A DNA stretch of 64,000 nt from Diplonema papillatum (lineage: Eukaryota > Euglenozoa > Diplonemea > Diplonemida > Diplonemidae). A model generated the notes under the pieces. It searched no databases and was not told where the DNA came from. It saw only the letters and a list, made by a program, of their open reading frames with translations. The position numbers and the translations under genes were made by a program. Shown one piece after another: positions 1 to 8,863 of this stretch (position 1 is the first letter of the stretch; each line of letters begins with the position of its first letter). Where the stretch lies: contig JAPJBO010000863.1 in assembly GCA_030068145.1 (NCBI GenBank), positions 33,415 to 97,414 on the forward strand, in the 5' to 3' direction.

Positions 1-300
1 GCCAGGTTGCATGTCGTCATGGTAGGAAGGCTATTCAAGCAAGCCGTTTCTACGATTGGTCAGGGAGAGGTTCTTCGGTGCCTGCAGTCTGGGATGGTTG
101 CTTTCGGGCGACCATTCTTCGGTGCTTCTTTTTGCACCAATGTTCGTGGTGCCGTAAACTAACGAACTGTGGTTTCCCCGCGGTTCGTCCGTCGCTGTGG
201 CAAAAGGGGCATTTCTGCCTTTCTTTTAAGTACATGAACCACATGGATTAGCATAGCACTCGTTAAGCAGCGGCTGCCGGCTTATCCCGTGACACCTTTT
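1..300. repeat. Dispersed repeat with GCAGC/GCTGC hairpin motif
   Basis: Positions 226-260 (TTTTAAGTACATGAACCAC core) recur at 60350-60385 and 60733-60775. The following AGCAGCGGCTGCC ... CCGTGACACC segment (265-298) recurs at 22855-22890, 56610-56655 and 60797-60840. No convincing gene is seen here; the 64-residue minus-strand frame at 50-244 begins inside the repeat. Confidence 0.6.
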
Positions 301-422
301 ATATGTACGTTATAGAAAGAGTAGCGTTGGCACTCTTACAGGTTCAGACACGCGCCTTGAGCCCTGGTGAGCCGCTGCAAGCCTTCGTTGCCGACGATGC
401 TAGCAAAACCGTGCCAGGGGAA

Positions 423-1595
423 CTATCTCTTCGGCAGTTCCGGCACCTCCCAGTCGAAGCTGCACGGCAGGCGGGACTGCGCAGCTGGGGCCGCAGAGTC
501 GGGCGCGGGGGGCGTGTCTGGGACCTCGCCGTACGATGCGGCGACCTCGTTGAAGAGGTCTGTCAAGTGGTGCCCCACCTGCTGCTTGCTGGCTTCGGTG
601 TCGCTGCCCTGGCGGCCCTGGGACTGCGAGTTGTCGTCGGGCTGCGGCAGGGTGGGCGCGGCGGGCGGAGCCGGCGGGGAGTCGGCGGTAGAGGACTCAA
701 CGTGGGCGAGCCAGCCGTGGGCCTGCGCCTGCTCTGCGTTGAGGCGGTTCCGCGCGTTCTTCGTGAGGAGGCGGTTGATGAAGTCCTTCGCCTCCTCCGA
801 CACGCCGGCCCACCGCTCGCCCTCGAACGACGCGCCTTTGTCGATCTGCCGCAGCAGCTCCATCCGCCGGCCGTGGTCGGTCGCCGCGACCGATACGAAT
901 GGCGGCTTCCCGCAGAGCATGAAATACAGCACGCACCCCAGCGCCCACATGTCAATGAACTTCACGACCTCCACGTTAGGGATCTTCATCGCCTTCCTCC
1001 CCTGCAGCTCGATGTTCCTGACGATCTCCGGCGCCATGTAGTACGAAGTGCCAACGGGCGTGTTGCTCACCGTCGCCACCTTCGCGACACCGAAGTCCGC
1101 GATGCGCACGTCGTTCACGCTGTTCAACAACACGTTTTCGGGTTTGAGGTCGCGATGGACGATGCCTTGGAGGTGCAAATAGACGATCGCGTGCAGGATG
1201 TGCCTCGTGATTTTGCGGGCGTGGTCTTCGCTGAGGCGCCTGCCGGGCTGCTTCCTGACATGGTCGTACAGATCACTGTCTAGGCGTTCCATCACCAGGT
1301 ACTTATCCCCTCGGTCTGTCACGACGACCTGCTCGACCTTAATGATGTTCTTGTGGTTGAGGGACCGCAGAATCTCGGTTTCCTGGACGACCCTGTTGGC
1401 CGCCGCCTCGTTCTTCCGCAGCTTCTCGGTGTCGAAGATCTTGATCGCGCGGGACTTCCCCGTCGACCGCTGCACGGCCCCCACCACGACTGCGTGGCCG
1501 CCTTGCCCGAGCGTCTCGCCCGTCAGCTCGTACTCGTCTTCCACCGCGTTCACCTTCACCACCGGCGCCAGGGGCAGCGTGTGTGAGTGCATCAT
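423..1595 (-). CDS. Serine/threonine protein kinase, CAMK/CDPK-like
   Basis: Intronless 390-residue protein that should phosphorylate Ser/Thr on cytosolic or nuclear targets. Seen in order: glycine loop GQGGHAVV (about 30-37), ATP-binding Lys in AIKIF (about 52), helix C Glu (about 72), catalytic loop HRDLKPEN (147-154), DFG (167-169), activation segment GTSYYMAPE (182-190) and DMWALG (215-220). All catalytic residues are present. The kinase fold ends near residue 298 at HGWL and is followed by a ~90-residue tail rich in Pro, Ala, Ser and Gln. No EF hands, membrane segment or other domain is visible. The start is the first of two adjacent ATGs; it lies in sequence duplicated as a block upstream, which supports it as a real gene start. 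CAMK-like placement rests on motif style only. Confidence 0.9.
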   Translation of the reverse strand: MMHSHTLPLAPVVKVNAVEDEYELTGETLGQGGHAVVVGAVQRSTGKSRAIKIFDTEKLRKNEAAANRVVQETEILRSLNHKNIIKVEQVVVTDRGDKYLVMERLDSDLYDHVRKQPGRRLSEDHARKITRHILHAIVYLHLQGIVHRDLKPENVLLNSVNDVRIADFGVAKVATVSNTPVGTSYYMAPEIVRNIELQGRKAMKIPNVEVVKFIDMWALGCVLYFMLCGKPPFVSVAATDHGRRMELLRQIDKGASFEGERWAGVSEEAKDFINRLLTKNARNRLNAEQAQAHGWLAHVESSTADSPPAPPAAPTLPQPDDNSQSQGRQGSDTEASKQQVGHHLTDLFNEVAASYGEVPDTPPAPDSAAPAAQSRLPCSFDWEVPELPKR

Positions 1596-1768
1596 TTTCG
1601 AAGAGTGAACGTCCGTTTTGAAACTGCGGGATTTGTGTGTCTGAGTCGACGATCCCGTATGGGCGTACAGATTTTTTCTTCTTTTTTCCTGCGCAAGTCA
1701 AAATGAAGATGACCCCTACCCCTCTGGTGGTGTGTGGTGATTCGTAGGATTTATCACAAAAGACTGGG
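1596..1768 (-). promoter_or_regulatory. 5' flank of the kinase gene
   Basis: Sequence immediately upstream of the kinase ATG. The same block, with the ATG, recurs at about 2081-2225, 2546-2692 and 4022-4160. It carries a divergent version of the E70 motif seen across the window (compare 16911). No TATA box can be assigned confidently. Confidence 0.45.
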
Positions 1769-2225
1769 GGTCGGACGGCCACAAGGTTTAGGAACTTGTT
1801 TATTCGGTCCGTTACGACGACCTGCTGACCCTTGGTGATCAGAGAGAGGGAATGTTCGTGTGGTTGAGGGACCGCAACATCTTGGTTTCCTGGACGACCC
1901 TGTTGGCCGCCGCCTCGTTCTTCCGCAGCTTCTCGGTGTCGAAGATCTTGATCGCGCGGGACTTCCCCGTCGACCGCTGCACGGCCCTTGCCCGAGCGTC
2001 TCGCCCGTCAGCTCGTACTCGTCCTCCACCGCGTTCACCTTCACCACCGGCGCCAGGGGCAGCGTGTGTGAGTGCATCATTTTCGAAGAGTGAACGTCCG
2101 TTTTGAAACTGCGGGGTTTGTGTGTCTGAGCCCGTATGGGCGTACAGACTATTTATTTTTCCTGCGCAAGTCAAAATGAAAGTGACCCCTACCCGGTGTG
2201 TGGAGATTCGTAGGATTTATCACAA
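1769..2225 (-). pseudogene. Truncated kinase copy 1 (5' flank plus first ~70 codons)
   Basis: Near-identical to the start of the kinase at 1595, with ATG at 2080. A ~22-bp deletion in the glycine-loop codons, shared with the next copy, shifts the frame, and homology stops soon after the codons for QETEILRSLNH. It cannot encode a kinase but keeps the full 5' flank. Confidence 0.8.
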
Positions 2226-2692
2226 GGTCGGACGGCCACAAGGTTTAGGAACTTGTTTATTCGGTCCGTTACGACGACCTGCTCGACCCTTGGTGTGATG
2301 AAGACAGAGAGAGGGAATGTTCTTGTGGTTGAGGGACCGCAACATCTTGGTTTCCTGGACGACCCTGTTGGCCGCCGCCTCGTTCTTCCGCAGCTTCTCG
2401 GTGTCGAAGATCTTGATCGCGCGGGACTTCCCCGTCGACCGCTGCACGGCCCTTGCCCGAGCGTCTCGCCCGTCAGCTCGTACTCGTCCTCCACCGCGTT
2501 CACCTTCACCACCGGCGCCAGGGGCAGCGTGTGTGAGTGCATCATTTTCGAAGAGTGAACGTCCGTTTTGAAACTGCGGGATTTGTGTGTCTGAGCCCGT
2601 ATGGGCGTACAGACTATTTATTTTTCCTGCGCAAGTCAAAATGAAAGTGACCCCTACCCGGTGTGTGGAGATTCGTAGGATTTATCACAAAT
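2226..2692 (-). pseudogene. Truncated kinase copy 2
   Basis: Same structure as the copy at 1769-2225 with ATG at 2545, a period of about 465 bp. It shares the same ~22-bp deletion, so one copy arose from the other after that deletion. Confidence 0.8.
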
Positions 2693-2930
2693 GATCGGGG
2701 GTTGGACGGCCACAAGGTTTAGGAACTTGTTTATTCGGTCCGTTACGACGACCTGCTCGACCCTTGGTGTGATGAAGACAGAGAGAGGGAATGTTCTTGT
2801 GGTTGAGGGACCGCAACATCTTGTGTTTCCAGGACGACCCTGTTGGCCGCCGCCTCGTTCTTCCGCAGCTTCTCGGTGTCGAAGATCTTGATCGTGCGGG
2901 ACTTCCCCGTCGACCGCTGCACGGCCCCCG
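2693..2930 (-). pseudogene. Truncated kinase copy 3
   Basis: Third partial copy of kinase codons roughly 45-75. Its upstream part, including the ATG, is replaced at 2931 by an unrelated dispersed repeat. Confidence 0.7.
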
Positions 2931-3035
2931 CGGAACTCGCCTGCTTTGGTAAGTTTCATGTAGTACGCTGCCAACTACTATTGTTCAGCACCAACGATGC
3001 ATTGTTAACACAAACAGAACGTGGAGCTGACGGCC
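2931..3035 (+). repeat. Dispersed repeat containing a GGTAAGT donor-like site
   Basis: Core CTGCTTTGGTAAGTTTCATG followed by TAGTACGCTGCCAACTACT and an AATGCATTGTTAACACAA-like tail. Relatives lie at 11380-11425, 20092-20165, 59029-59105 and 59890-59965. Confidence 0.65.
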
Positions 3036-3099
3036 AAGCTTAGGAACTTGTTTATTCGGTCTGCTACGACGACCTGCTCGATCTTGGTGATCGGCACAA

Positions 3100-3470
3100 G
3101 GGGCAGCGTTTGCGTGTCAGTCCTGGGCTCTTCGTGTTGCCGAGCGCAGAGGGATTGTCCTGCGCCCTGACTGGGTGCCGTCCGGCGGACAGCTGGCGGA
3201 CCCCTACACGCGGGGGACCTCGTTGCCTCGGTTCCCGGTGCAACTGCCGCCTCCGCGGCATGAGTACTTCCGGGAGCACGCGAAGGAGGCGCGGAAGCTG
3301 ACCGAGGACTGCTTCTGGCCGTGGATCACCGCTCGGTCCCTGTCCGAGCGAGACTCCCGCCGGGCGACCGGCATCGCCGCCGTGCGGCCTTGGCTCGCGG
3401 AGTTCGACGCCCGACTCGGGCGCCGGGACTTCATCGTCGGCAACTCGCTGTCGGTGGCTCGTGCCACACC
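3100..3470 (+). pseudogene. Exon-like fragment resembling a glutathione S-transferase C-terminal domain
   Basis: An open frame of about 100 residues, GC-rich and coding-like, ends in a segment with WLAEFDARLGRRDFIVG followed by NSLSVA. This resembles the helical C-terminal domain of GST-fold proteins, where a length-plus-AD motif follows FxxG. No thioredoxin-like N-terminal half is visible, and the sequence runs straight into tandem repeats at 3471. It may be a captured exon or a decayed gene copy. It follows a scrap of kinase flank at 3036-3095. Confidence 0.35.
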
Positions 3471-4015
3471 CTTTGACTTCTTTTGGTGTGTTCTCGGGAA
3501 AAGTCAGCGCGGTAGCGGTGACCACGAGAACACATACAGGGTGGGTGGGGAGAGGCCCTGGGACTGCTAAGGCGAAACTAACCCCGTCCCTGTCCCTCCC
3601 AGGGAGCTACCCCGGAACTAGCCTAGCCCACGTGACGGAGGCCCACACCCTTTGACTTGTTTTGAAGTGTCCTCGGGAAAAGTCAGCGCGGTAGCGGTGT
3701 CCACGAGAACACATACAGGTGGGTGGGGAGAGGCCCTGGGACTGCTAAGGCGAGACTAACCCCATCCATGTCCCTCCCAGGGAGCTGCCCCGGAAGTAGC
3801 CTAGCCCACGTGACGGAGGCCCACACCTTTGACTTGTTTTGAAGTGTTCTCGGGAAAAGTCAGCGCGGTAGCGGTGACCACGAGAACACATACAGGGTGG
3901 GTGGGGAGAGGCCCTGGGACTGCTAAGGCGAGACTAACCCCGTCCCTGTCCCTCCCAGGGAGCTACCCCGGAACTAGCCTAGCCCACCTGACGGCGGAGG
4001 CCCACACCCTTTGAC
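3466..4015. repeat. Three tandem ~180-bp repeats
   Basis: Units start near 3466, 3648 and 3826, each with CACACCCTTTGACTT, GGGAAAAGTCAGCGCGGTAG and CCCTGGGACTGCTAAGGCGA. They are more than 95% alike by eye. The short plus-strand frames here are the same repeat translated. Confidence 0.85.
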
Positions 4016-4021
4016 TTGGAA

Positions 4022-4240
4022 CAATGCGCATCATTTTCGAAGAGTGAACGTCCGTTTTGAAACTCCGGGATTTGTGTGTCTCCGACGATCCCGCAACGGG
4101 CGTACAGATTGTGAGTTCCCTGCGGCGCAAGTCAAAATGAAAGTGACCCCTACCACTGCCTCTGCAGCTGTATACGGAGGCAGGGCTGAAAGTCTACACG
4201 TTCCAGGGTGGATCCATCTACAGCCTAAGGTCTCTGAGGA
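4022..4240 (-). repeat. Detached copy of the kinase 5' flank
   Basis: Positions 4027-4160 repeat the kinase ATG-proximal flank (compare 1591-1735), with no kinase codons beyond the start region. Confidence 0.7.
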
Positions 4241-4401
4241 CTTATGAACAAGTTCGGGGGTCTGATGTCCGTTCAAGGTCGTCACTCGGCTGCTCTCTTT
4301 CTAACTAACCTCTCCTTCGTTACGCGGAGGCGACCAATTTGCCCAAACAAGAGCGCGAAAGGCGGAAAAATGGGACTTGTATAGAGCCGACAGCAGATTC
4401 C

Positions 4402-4459
4402 TTCTCTTCTTCTTCTTCTTCTTCTTCTTCTTCTTCTTCTTCTTCTTCTTCTTCTTCTT
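4402..4459. repeat. (TTC)n microsatellite
   Basis: About 19 uninterrupted TTC units. The poly-Glu, poly-Lys and poly-Ser frames over it are artefacts. Confidence 0.95.
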
Positions 4460-4735
4460 TGTTCTTTTTTTGCGTCTCTTTCCCCTCCGTATTTGTTTTC
4501 CCATTTAGCCGTTTTCCCACTATTTTTTAGAGTTAAAGTTCGCTTGAAATACCTTTGAAATATTTTTTGTTTGTTCTTTACGTGTACAACGTGAACTGCA
4601 GCCTCAGAAGCTGGAGCTTGTTCCTTGGCAAAAAGAGGCGTGCGCAACGGTACACCTGACAAGGGAAAACGCGTGCTTCACTTTTTTTTCCCGCGCCTCT
4701 CTTCTGACTCAATGTCACCGTGGGAGAAGTGCGGT

Positions 4736-4886
4736 TGAGAAGTGCCGTTTGTTGAACGCTTACGCCCGCCACTGAACCCAGATTCACCTGTGTTTCGTGT
4801 GGGCTACAGCACATTTACCTCCTTTGATCTTTTGCAGCTGGCAGCCTCCTCAAGTATTTCCTACAAAGCAGGTGCTTATACAACAA
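4736..4886 (+). repeat. R160 dispersed repeat
   Basis: Runs from TTGAACGCTTACGCCCGCCA through TTTACCTCCTTTGA and CTGGCAGCCTCCTCAAGTAT to CAAAGCAGGTGCTTATACAA. Other good copies are at 4935-5085, 7642-7795, 17334-17565, 20156-20312 and 57508-57722, with partial ones at 5250-5345, 5600-5665 and 16018-16075. It has no clear Pol III boxes and no long ORF. Confidence 0.8.
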
Positions 4887-4934
4887 AAAAAAACCCGAGG
4901 GGCTGCGTTGTGCTTATGCCTAGAAGGGGGGGAG

Positions 4935-5085
4935 AAAAGGTCTTTTGCTGTTGAACGCTTACGCTTCGCCACCGAACCCACATTTTCTTGTATTTCGTGA
5001 GGGTTGCAGCACATTTTCTCCCTTTGAGATTTCGCAACTGGCAGCCTCCTCGAGTATTTCCTACAAAGCAGGTGTGTATACAAAT
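4935..5085 (+). repeat. R160 dispersed repeat, second copy
   Basis: Tandem neighbour of the copy at 4736, about 75-80% alike. Confidence 0.75.
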
Positions 5086-5683
5086 AACACTCGACGTAGC
5101 TGCTTTGACTCCGAATGGGAAGGAGAATGTTCTTCGCGGCTTACACCACCGTGTGTTGTTTTTTTTTTTAACTCAGGACTTTCTACCTGCCGTGTTTGTG
5201 TGTTTGTCGTGCCGGAGTAGACCTGCTTGACCTCACATCCGTTCAACACGTGGTTCGGTCGGTACAGCACTTGGGATACCTTCGGTTCGTTATCTGGCAG
5301 CTTCGTCGAGCAATTCCTTCCAAGCTGGCGCTTACGTAAAAAGAAGAGAAAGCCCCTGGAGGAGGGGGCGGCGCCCGGTGCCTATTTCGACGGCATGGTT
5401 CGGCATTTATTAGAGTTAAAGTTCGCTTGAAATTCTCAGTTGATCAGGGGTTGCCTTGTAGCCCGTACCGGTCACTTGTAGTTGAACGCTCACTGGTTGG
5501 TGGGGAGTACTTCGGCATGACGATGAATTCCCGCACCGGTACTAGTAGCCCGTTCGCTGAGTGGCTCCGCAAGGGTCACTGCGGGCGCGCGTACGCCGCA
5601 GCTGGCTTCGAGTTTTTTGCAACCGGCTGCCTCCTCGGGTATTTCTCTCAAAAAGCGGGTGTTTTTTTTTTTTTTTTTTTTCC

Positions 5684-5773
5684 CGACGACAACTCGTGTC
5701 AGACTAGCCTACCCGAAGGCAGTTGATTTCTTTAGGCAAGGTTTCTCTGCCGGCGGAAGTTGTTTGGGTTAGC

Positions 5774-5813
<40 letters not shown>
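5684..5813. repeat. Dispersed repeat plus poly(T) tract
   Basis: 5684-5766 (GACAACTCGTGTCAGACTAG core) recurs at 60951-61036. It is followed by a poly(T) tract of about 37 bases at 5776-5812. Confidence 0.65.
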
Positions 5814-5815
<2 letters not shown>

Positions 5816-5895
5816 TCGGCCGCCCAATGTCCACTCTCCTTACTGTCTTTCTCCTTTCCGCTAGTCGCCTTTTTCACTGTCAAATCAAGCATGCA

Positions 5896-6108
5896 CTAAT
5901 CGAGATATCTCAAAACGAGGGATGACCAACGAGCCGCGAGCGGGTCGTCACATAGCGCTTTCACGCGCCTGGCCACGTGGCGGATTGTGGGCCTTCGTCT
6001 TGTCGCAAAGTCTTCGAGGAGTCGCCTCAGATGTGGTCGGTCTTGTGGGTATGCTTCCATGATATCAGACACATCATTGTGCGTCGCGTCGTCTGCCAGC
6101 AGTACATG
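5896..6108 (-). CDS. Terminal coding exon of an unrecognised gene
   Basis: A GC-rich open frame of 70 codons plus TAG with no ATG start. It is preceded by a polypyrimidine run and a CCCAG acceptor, in phase 0. It reads HVLLADDATHNDVSDIMEAY at the start and ends WSSLVLRYLD, with an Arg-rich amphipathic middle (LLEDFATRRRPTIRHVARRV). The phase matches the donor of the exon at 8241-8687, so the two probably belong to one gene with a 2.1-kb repeat-filled intron. I do not recognise the domain; a small helical bundle is plausible. Confidence 0.5.
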   Translation of the reverse strand, partial: HVLLADDATHNDVSDIMEAYPQDRPHLRRLLEDFATRRRPTIRHVARRVKALCDDPLAARWSSLVLRYLD

Positions 6109-6270
6109 CTGGGCGGTTTTTTTTTTTCAGAAATGATGGGAAGAGAGAGTTGAGCGCAGCCTGCTCACTTTTTAGAGTTGAAGTTCGCTGGAGTTTTACG
6201 TAAATCTGCATGAGGACGCGAGTGAAAACGCCACGCTTGCGGCGACGAGCTTATCATTTCCTACAACATT

Positions 6271-6510
6271 TCATGTTTGGAACAAAAATGAGGCGTCACT
6301 GGCTAACCCCGGTTGAAACCGGAAAATGATGAGGGGAGGGAATTGTTTTTCGTTGAACACTTTGCCCTGGACGTTTGTTTCTTGGCACAGGGCGCCGTGG
6401 ATGGCCTGTAACGCGTTCTTATTTCCTCTATGGTAAAAATAAAAAGAGCTCGACCTGAAGCGCGGCTGATCCAAAACCAATGCCGATAAAGTGTAGTTTT
6501 CGGGGAACAC
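6271..6510 (-). other. Unrecognised 79-codon frame in the intron between 5896 and 8687
   Basis: Begins MFPENYTLSALVLD. Protein-like in composition, but its codon use is less GC-biased than neighbouring exons and no homologue is recognised. It could be a decayed exon or chance. Confidence 0.2.
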
Positions 6511-6549
6511 CGTGCCTGATCGTTCTACGGTGAATAACTAGCTACCGGG

Positions 6550-6864
6550 CAGGGCTTACGCTCCGTTTTTGGTCTCAGAGAAAATACGTGTGGTCCACAT
6601 GTGGGCGCTTAGGGTCCGAGGGGAAAAAAACCTTTCCCCTCATGTGCGACGGCCAAAAAAAAATAGCGTCGCTAGGTGGCCACTGGACTTGGCGACACCT
6701 GGCTGTGCGGCCTTGACCACAGTGCATCCCCGGGACTCCCCTGCATGTGGCCAATAAATCAAAATCCACACGTGGTACCTGTGGATCCACACGTGGGGGA
6801 ACAAAATCCAAAAAGAATTAACGTGTGGAGATCCACACGTTCCACACGTGGAGCGTAAGCCCTG
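6550..6864. mobile_element. Non-autonomous hAT-type DNA transposon (MITE)
   Basis: Perfect 15-bp terminal inverted repeats CAGGGCTTACGCTCC / GGAGCGTAAGCCCTG are flanked by an 8-bp direct repeat CTACCGGG (6542-6549 and 6865-6872). CAGGG termini plus an 8-bp duplication are diagnostic of the hAT superfamily. The interior is non-coding and has repeated CCACACGTGG palindromes near the right end (6768-6777, 6786-6795, 6843-6852), possibly transposase-binding sites. The intact ends and duplication suggest a fairly recent insertion. Confidence 0.85.
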
Positions 6865-6962
6865 CTACCGGGTGCCAGGTGAAAACTCATTTCCTCCAGC
6901 TTTCCGAACTGCCGAAGCAGCCGGAGCCAGCAGACGCTGGGGGCGGGCTATGCTGCTTCTTT

Positions 6963-7200
6963 GTAGTGCAAGTTCGCTTAGGGATCCGGGGTTTTATAGT
7001 CTCCGGGTGACCGTAGTCATAAAGGTTCCTTTAAGGTATAGTATGTTTGTGTGTATATCTTTGCTGCCTATTGCCGACTATTCGACTTACTTTAGCGCGC
7101 GCTCTTTGTTAGAGTTGTAGTTCGCTTGAGAATCCGGGATTTTAGAGTCTCCGGGTGACCTTCGTCGAATGGGTTCTTTTAAAGCTAATACGTACTGGGT
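6963..7200 (+). repeat. Two E70 dispersed elements
   Basis: Copies at 6967-7026 and 7111-7196 share AGTTCGCTTGAGAATCCGGG-like heads, a TCTCCGGGTGACC middle and a GAATGGGTTCT tail. The second also has GCTAATACGTACTGGGTGGG, as does 19077-19176. Confidence 0.75.
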
Positions 7201-7559
7201 GGGTGTTTGAGGGGGCAATGCATGGCTTCTTTCGTGTGCACTTTACTTGCTCGCTGTGACCGACACCAAGTTCTCGCCAGGATAGAATTTTGTTGGAGAC
7301 CAGTTGGGGTCAATCACCGGCAATCACGCTGACTTCGCGAAATGAGATTTGTGTAGGCGCCTTGAGAACACGTACATAGTTTTTCCCAACGCTTCCAACG
7401 GTCTTTTTGACGTGACTTACGACTAACAAGAGGAGTTCTTTATTTTGCTCTGTTGGAGGCCAATCTCCGGGAGCCCCGACCGATGGATTTGCGAAATGGT
7501 GGTTTGTGTAAGCGCCTCGAAAACACGTAGATAGCTTCCAACGGTTCAACAGGGGGTTG

Positions 7560-7800
7560 CGTAACAAAAATGCTCGAGGGGCTGTGTTGTGCTTCTTTCT
7601 CCAAGGCGGCTAAACGAGAGGAGAAGCAGTCCAACTAAAAGTGGTATTCTTTGTTGTGCGCATACGCCCGCCACTAAACCCAGCGTTGCCTGTATTTCGT
7701 GTAGGTTATCGCACATTTACCTCCTTTGGTTGGTTTGTTTCGCAACTGGCAGCCTCCTCAAGTACTTTCCTACAAAGCAGGTGCTTGCACAAAAGAAAAA
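7560..7800 (+). repeat. R160 dispersed repeat copy
   Basis: Includes the CTCGAGGGGCTG...GTGCTT leader also found at 17345 and 57520, then the R160 core. The rest of 7200-8090 holds AT-rich unique sequence in which I see no gene. Confidence 0.7.
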
Positions 7801-8091
7801 GACAAGTGAAGGCACGCGGCATAATACTCTCCTCCTCGCCCGTCTCGCTGCTCTCGTCCTTGCTGCTGCGTGATGTCAGCGAGGGGTAAAATTACGGTGT
7901 TCTTCTCGAGAGCGACGGGGTAACAACCTTTGTACAAGTGTTAGTTCTCGTCGGAATAGTATTAATCGTCTAAGATCTTCGACGACAAAAAAAAAAAAAG
8001 CTCATCTCGGATTTGTGGGGCTCTGCGACCCCCCGGTAAAAATTAGAAATGGGGTGATTTCGGGGGTCAAAAATTCACAAAAAATCGTCGT

Positions 8092-8212
8092 CTTGTTGCG
8101 TTAGTGGGGAGTCATTTGCAAGCAAATGAGTACCACACTATGCCAGCTTTTCGCTACGTGACTCCAGAAGGGTCACTTTTTCCGCGCTTTCGGCGCGGCG
8201 CAACTCTAGTCG
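8092..8212 (+). repeat. Left copy of a flanking repeat with a CATTTGC/GCAAATG palindrome
   Basis: 8092-8138 recurs at 11168-11218, where the palindrome is a perfect CATTTGCATGCAAATG. 8140-8212 recurs in direct orientation at 8728-8802. The pair brackets the exon at 8241-8687. Confidence 0.75.
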
Positions 8213-8240
8213 GTTGCAACTGTTGTTGGCAGTTGCTCAC

Positions 8241-8687
8241 GATCTCATAATCCGAAAAGGAATCGGAGTCTTCGCTTTCTCGCTTGCGCCGATAGGCACG
8301 CCGCGATGCGGAGGACGCGAGTAGCCGGGAAGAGCCGGCGGGAGGGCGCGATCGTTGTGTGACCCGTGGAGGGTCGGAACCAGAATCAGTAAAAGGGCCC
8401 GAGTCAGGGCCTGCCATCGAAGAGGGCCGGGCGGGGCCGGGTGGGCGCGGTGTGTTCGGGCCGGCGAGGCCAGTGCCGTCGTCGCCGAGATCGGCGCGTC
8501 GTCGTCGTCGTGCGCGCAGCGCGGCTGCGGGAGAGGCCGTGGGGGTGCAGGGCGCGGGTCGCTTCCTGCCTGCTGGCGGGGGGGCGCGCTTCGGGGGCGA
8601 CTTCGTCGTCCGCCTCCTCCGGCCACGGCTGGTAGGTGTTCCAGGTGGGGACGGCGCGCGCCGCTTCCGGCCTGTGAGGCCGTCGCT
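8241..8687 (-). CDS. Internal coding exon of a basic, proline-rich protein
   Basis: The minus-strand frame is open for 149 codons between an AG acceptor (phase 0) and a GTGAGC donor after a complete codon. It is Lys/Arg/Pro-rich (GRKRRAPSPPGTPTSRGRRR near the start) and becomes acidic-Ser at the end (RKRESEDSDSFSDYEI). This composition fits a disordered nuclear or chromatin protein. It is bracketed by 73-bp direct repeats (8140-8212 and 8728-8802). The phase-0 donor fits the acceptor of the exon at 5896-6108. No upstream exon was found. Overlapping frames on both strands are also open because of high GC, so the frame choice relies on splice sites and composition. Confidence 0.4.
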
Positions 8688-8727
8688 CTCGCCTCACAAA
8701 AATCAACAAGAAATCACAAAAACCCAC

Positions 8728-8802
8728 ACTATGCCAGCTTTTCGCTACGTGACTCCAGAAGGGTCACTTCCGCGCTTTCGGCGCGGCGCAACTCTAGTCG
8801 GT
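8728..8802 (+). repeat. Right copy of the exon-flanking repeat
   Basis: Direct repeat of 8140-8212 with core CTATGCCAGCTTTTCGCTAC. Confidence 0.8.
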
Positions 8803-8863
8803 TGGAATGATCGAAAAAGGGGCTGTTGCAGGCGCTTGCAACACGTGCCGTGAACACGCCAGG

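Noticed and set aside
303-1283. 326-residue plus-strand frame opposite the kinase
   Set aside because: It mirrors the GC-rich kinase coding strand; all kinase motifs are on the minus strand.
4736-5085. R160 as a tRNA-derived SINE
   Set aside because: I could not find A and B boxes at tRNA spacing in either orientation.
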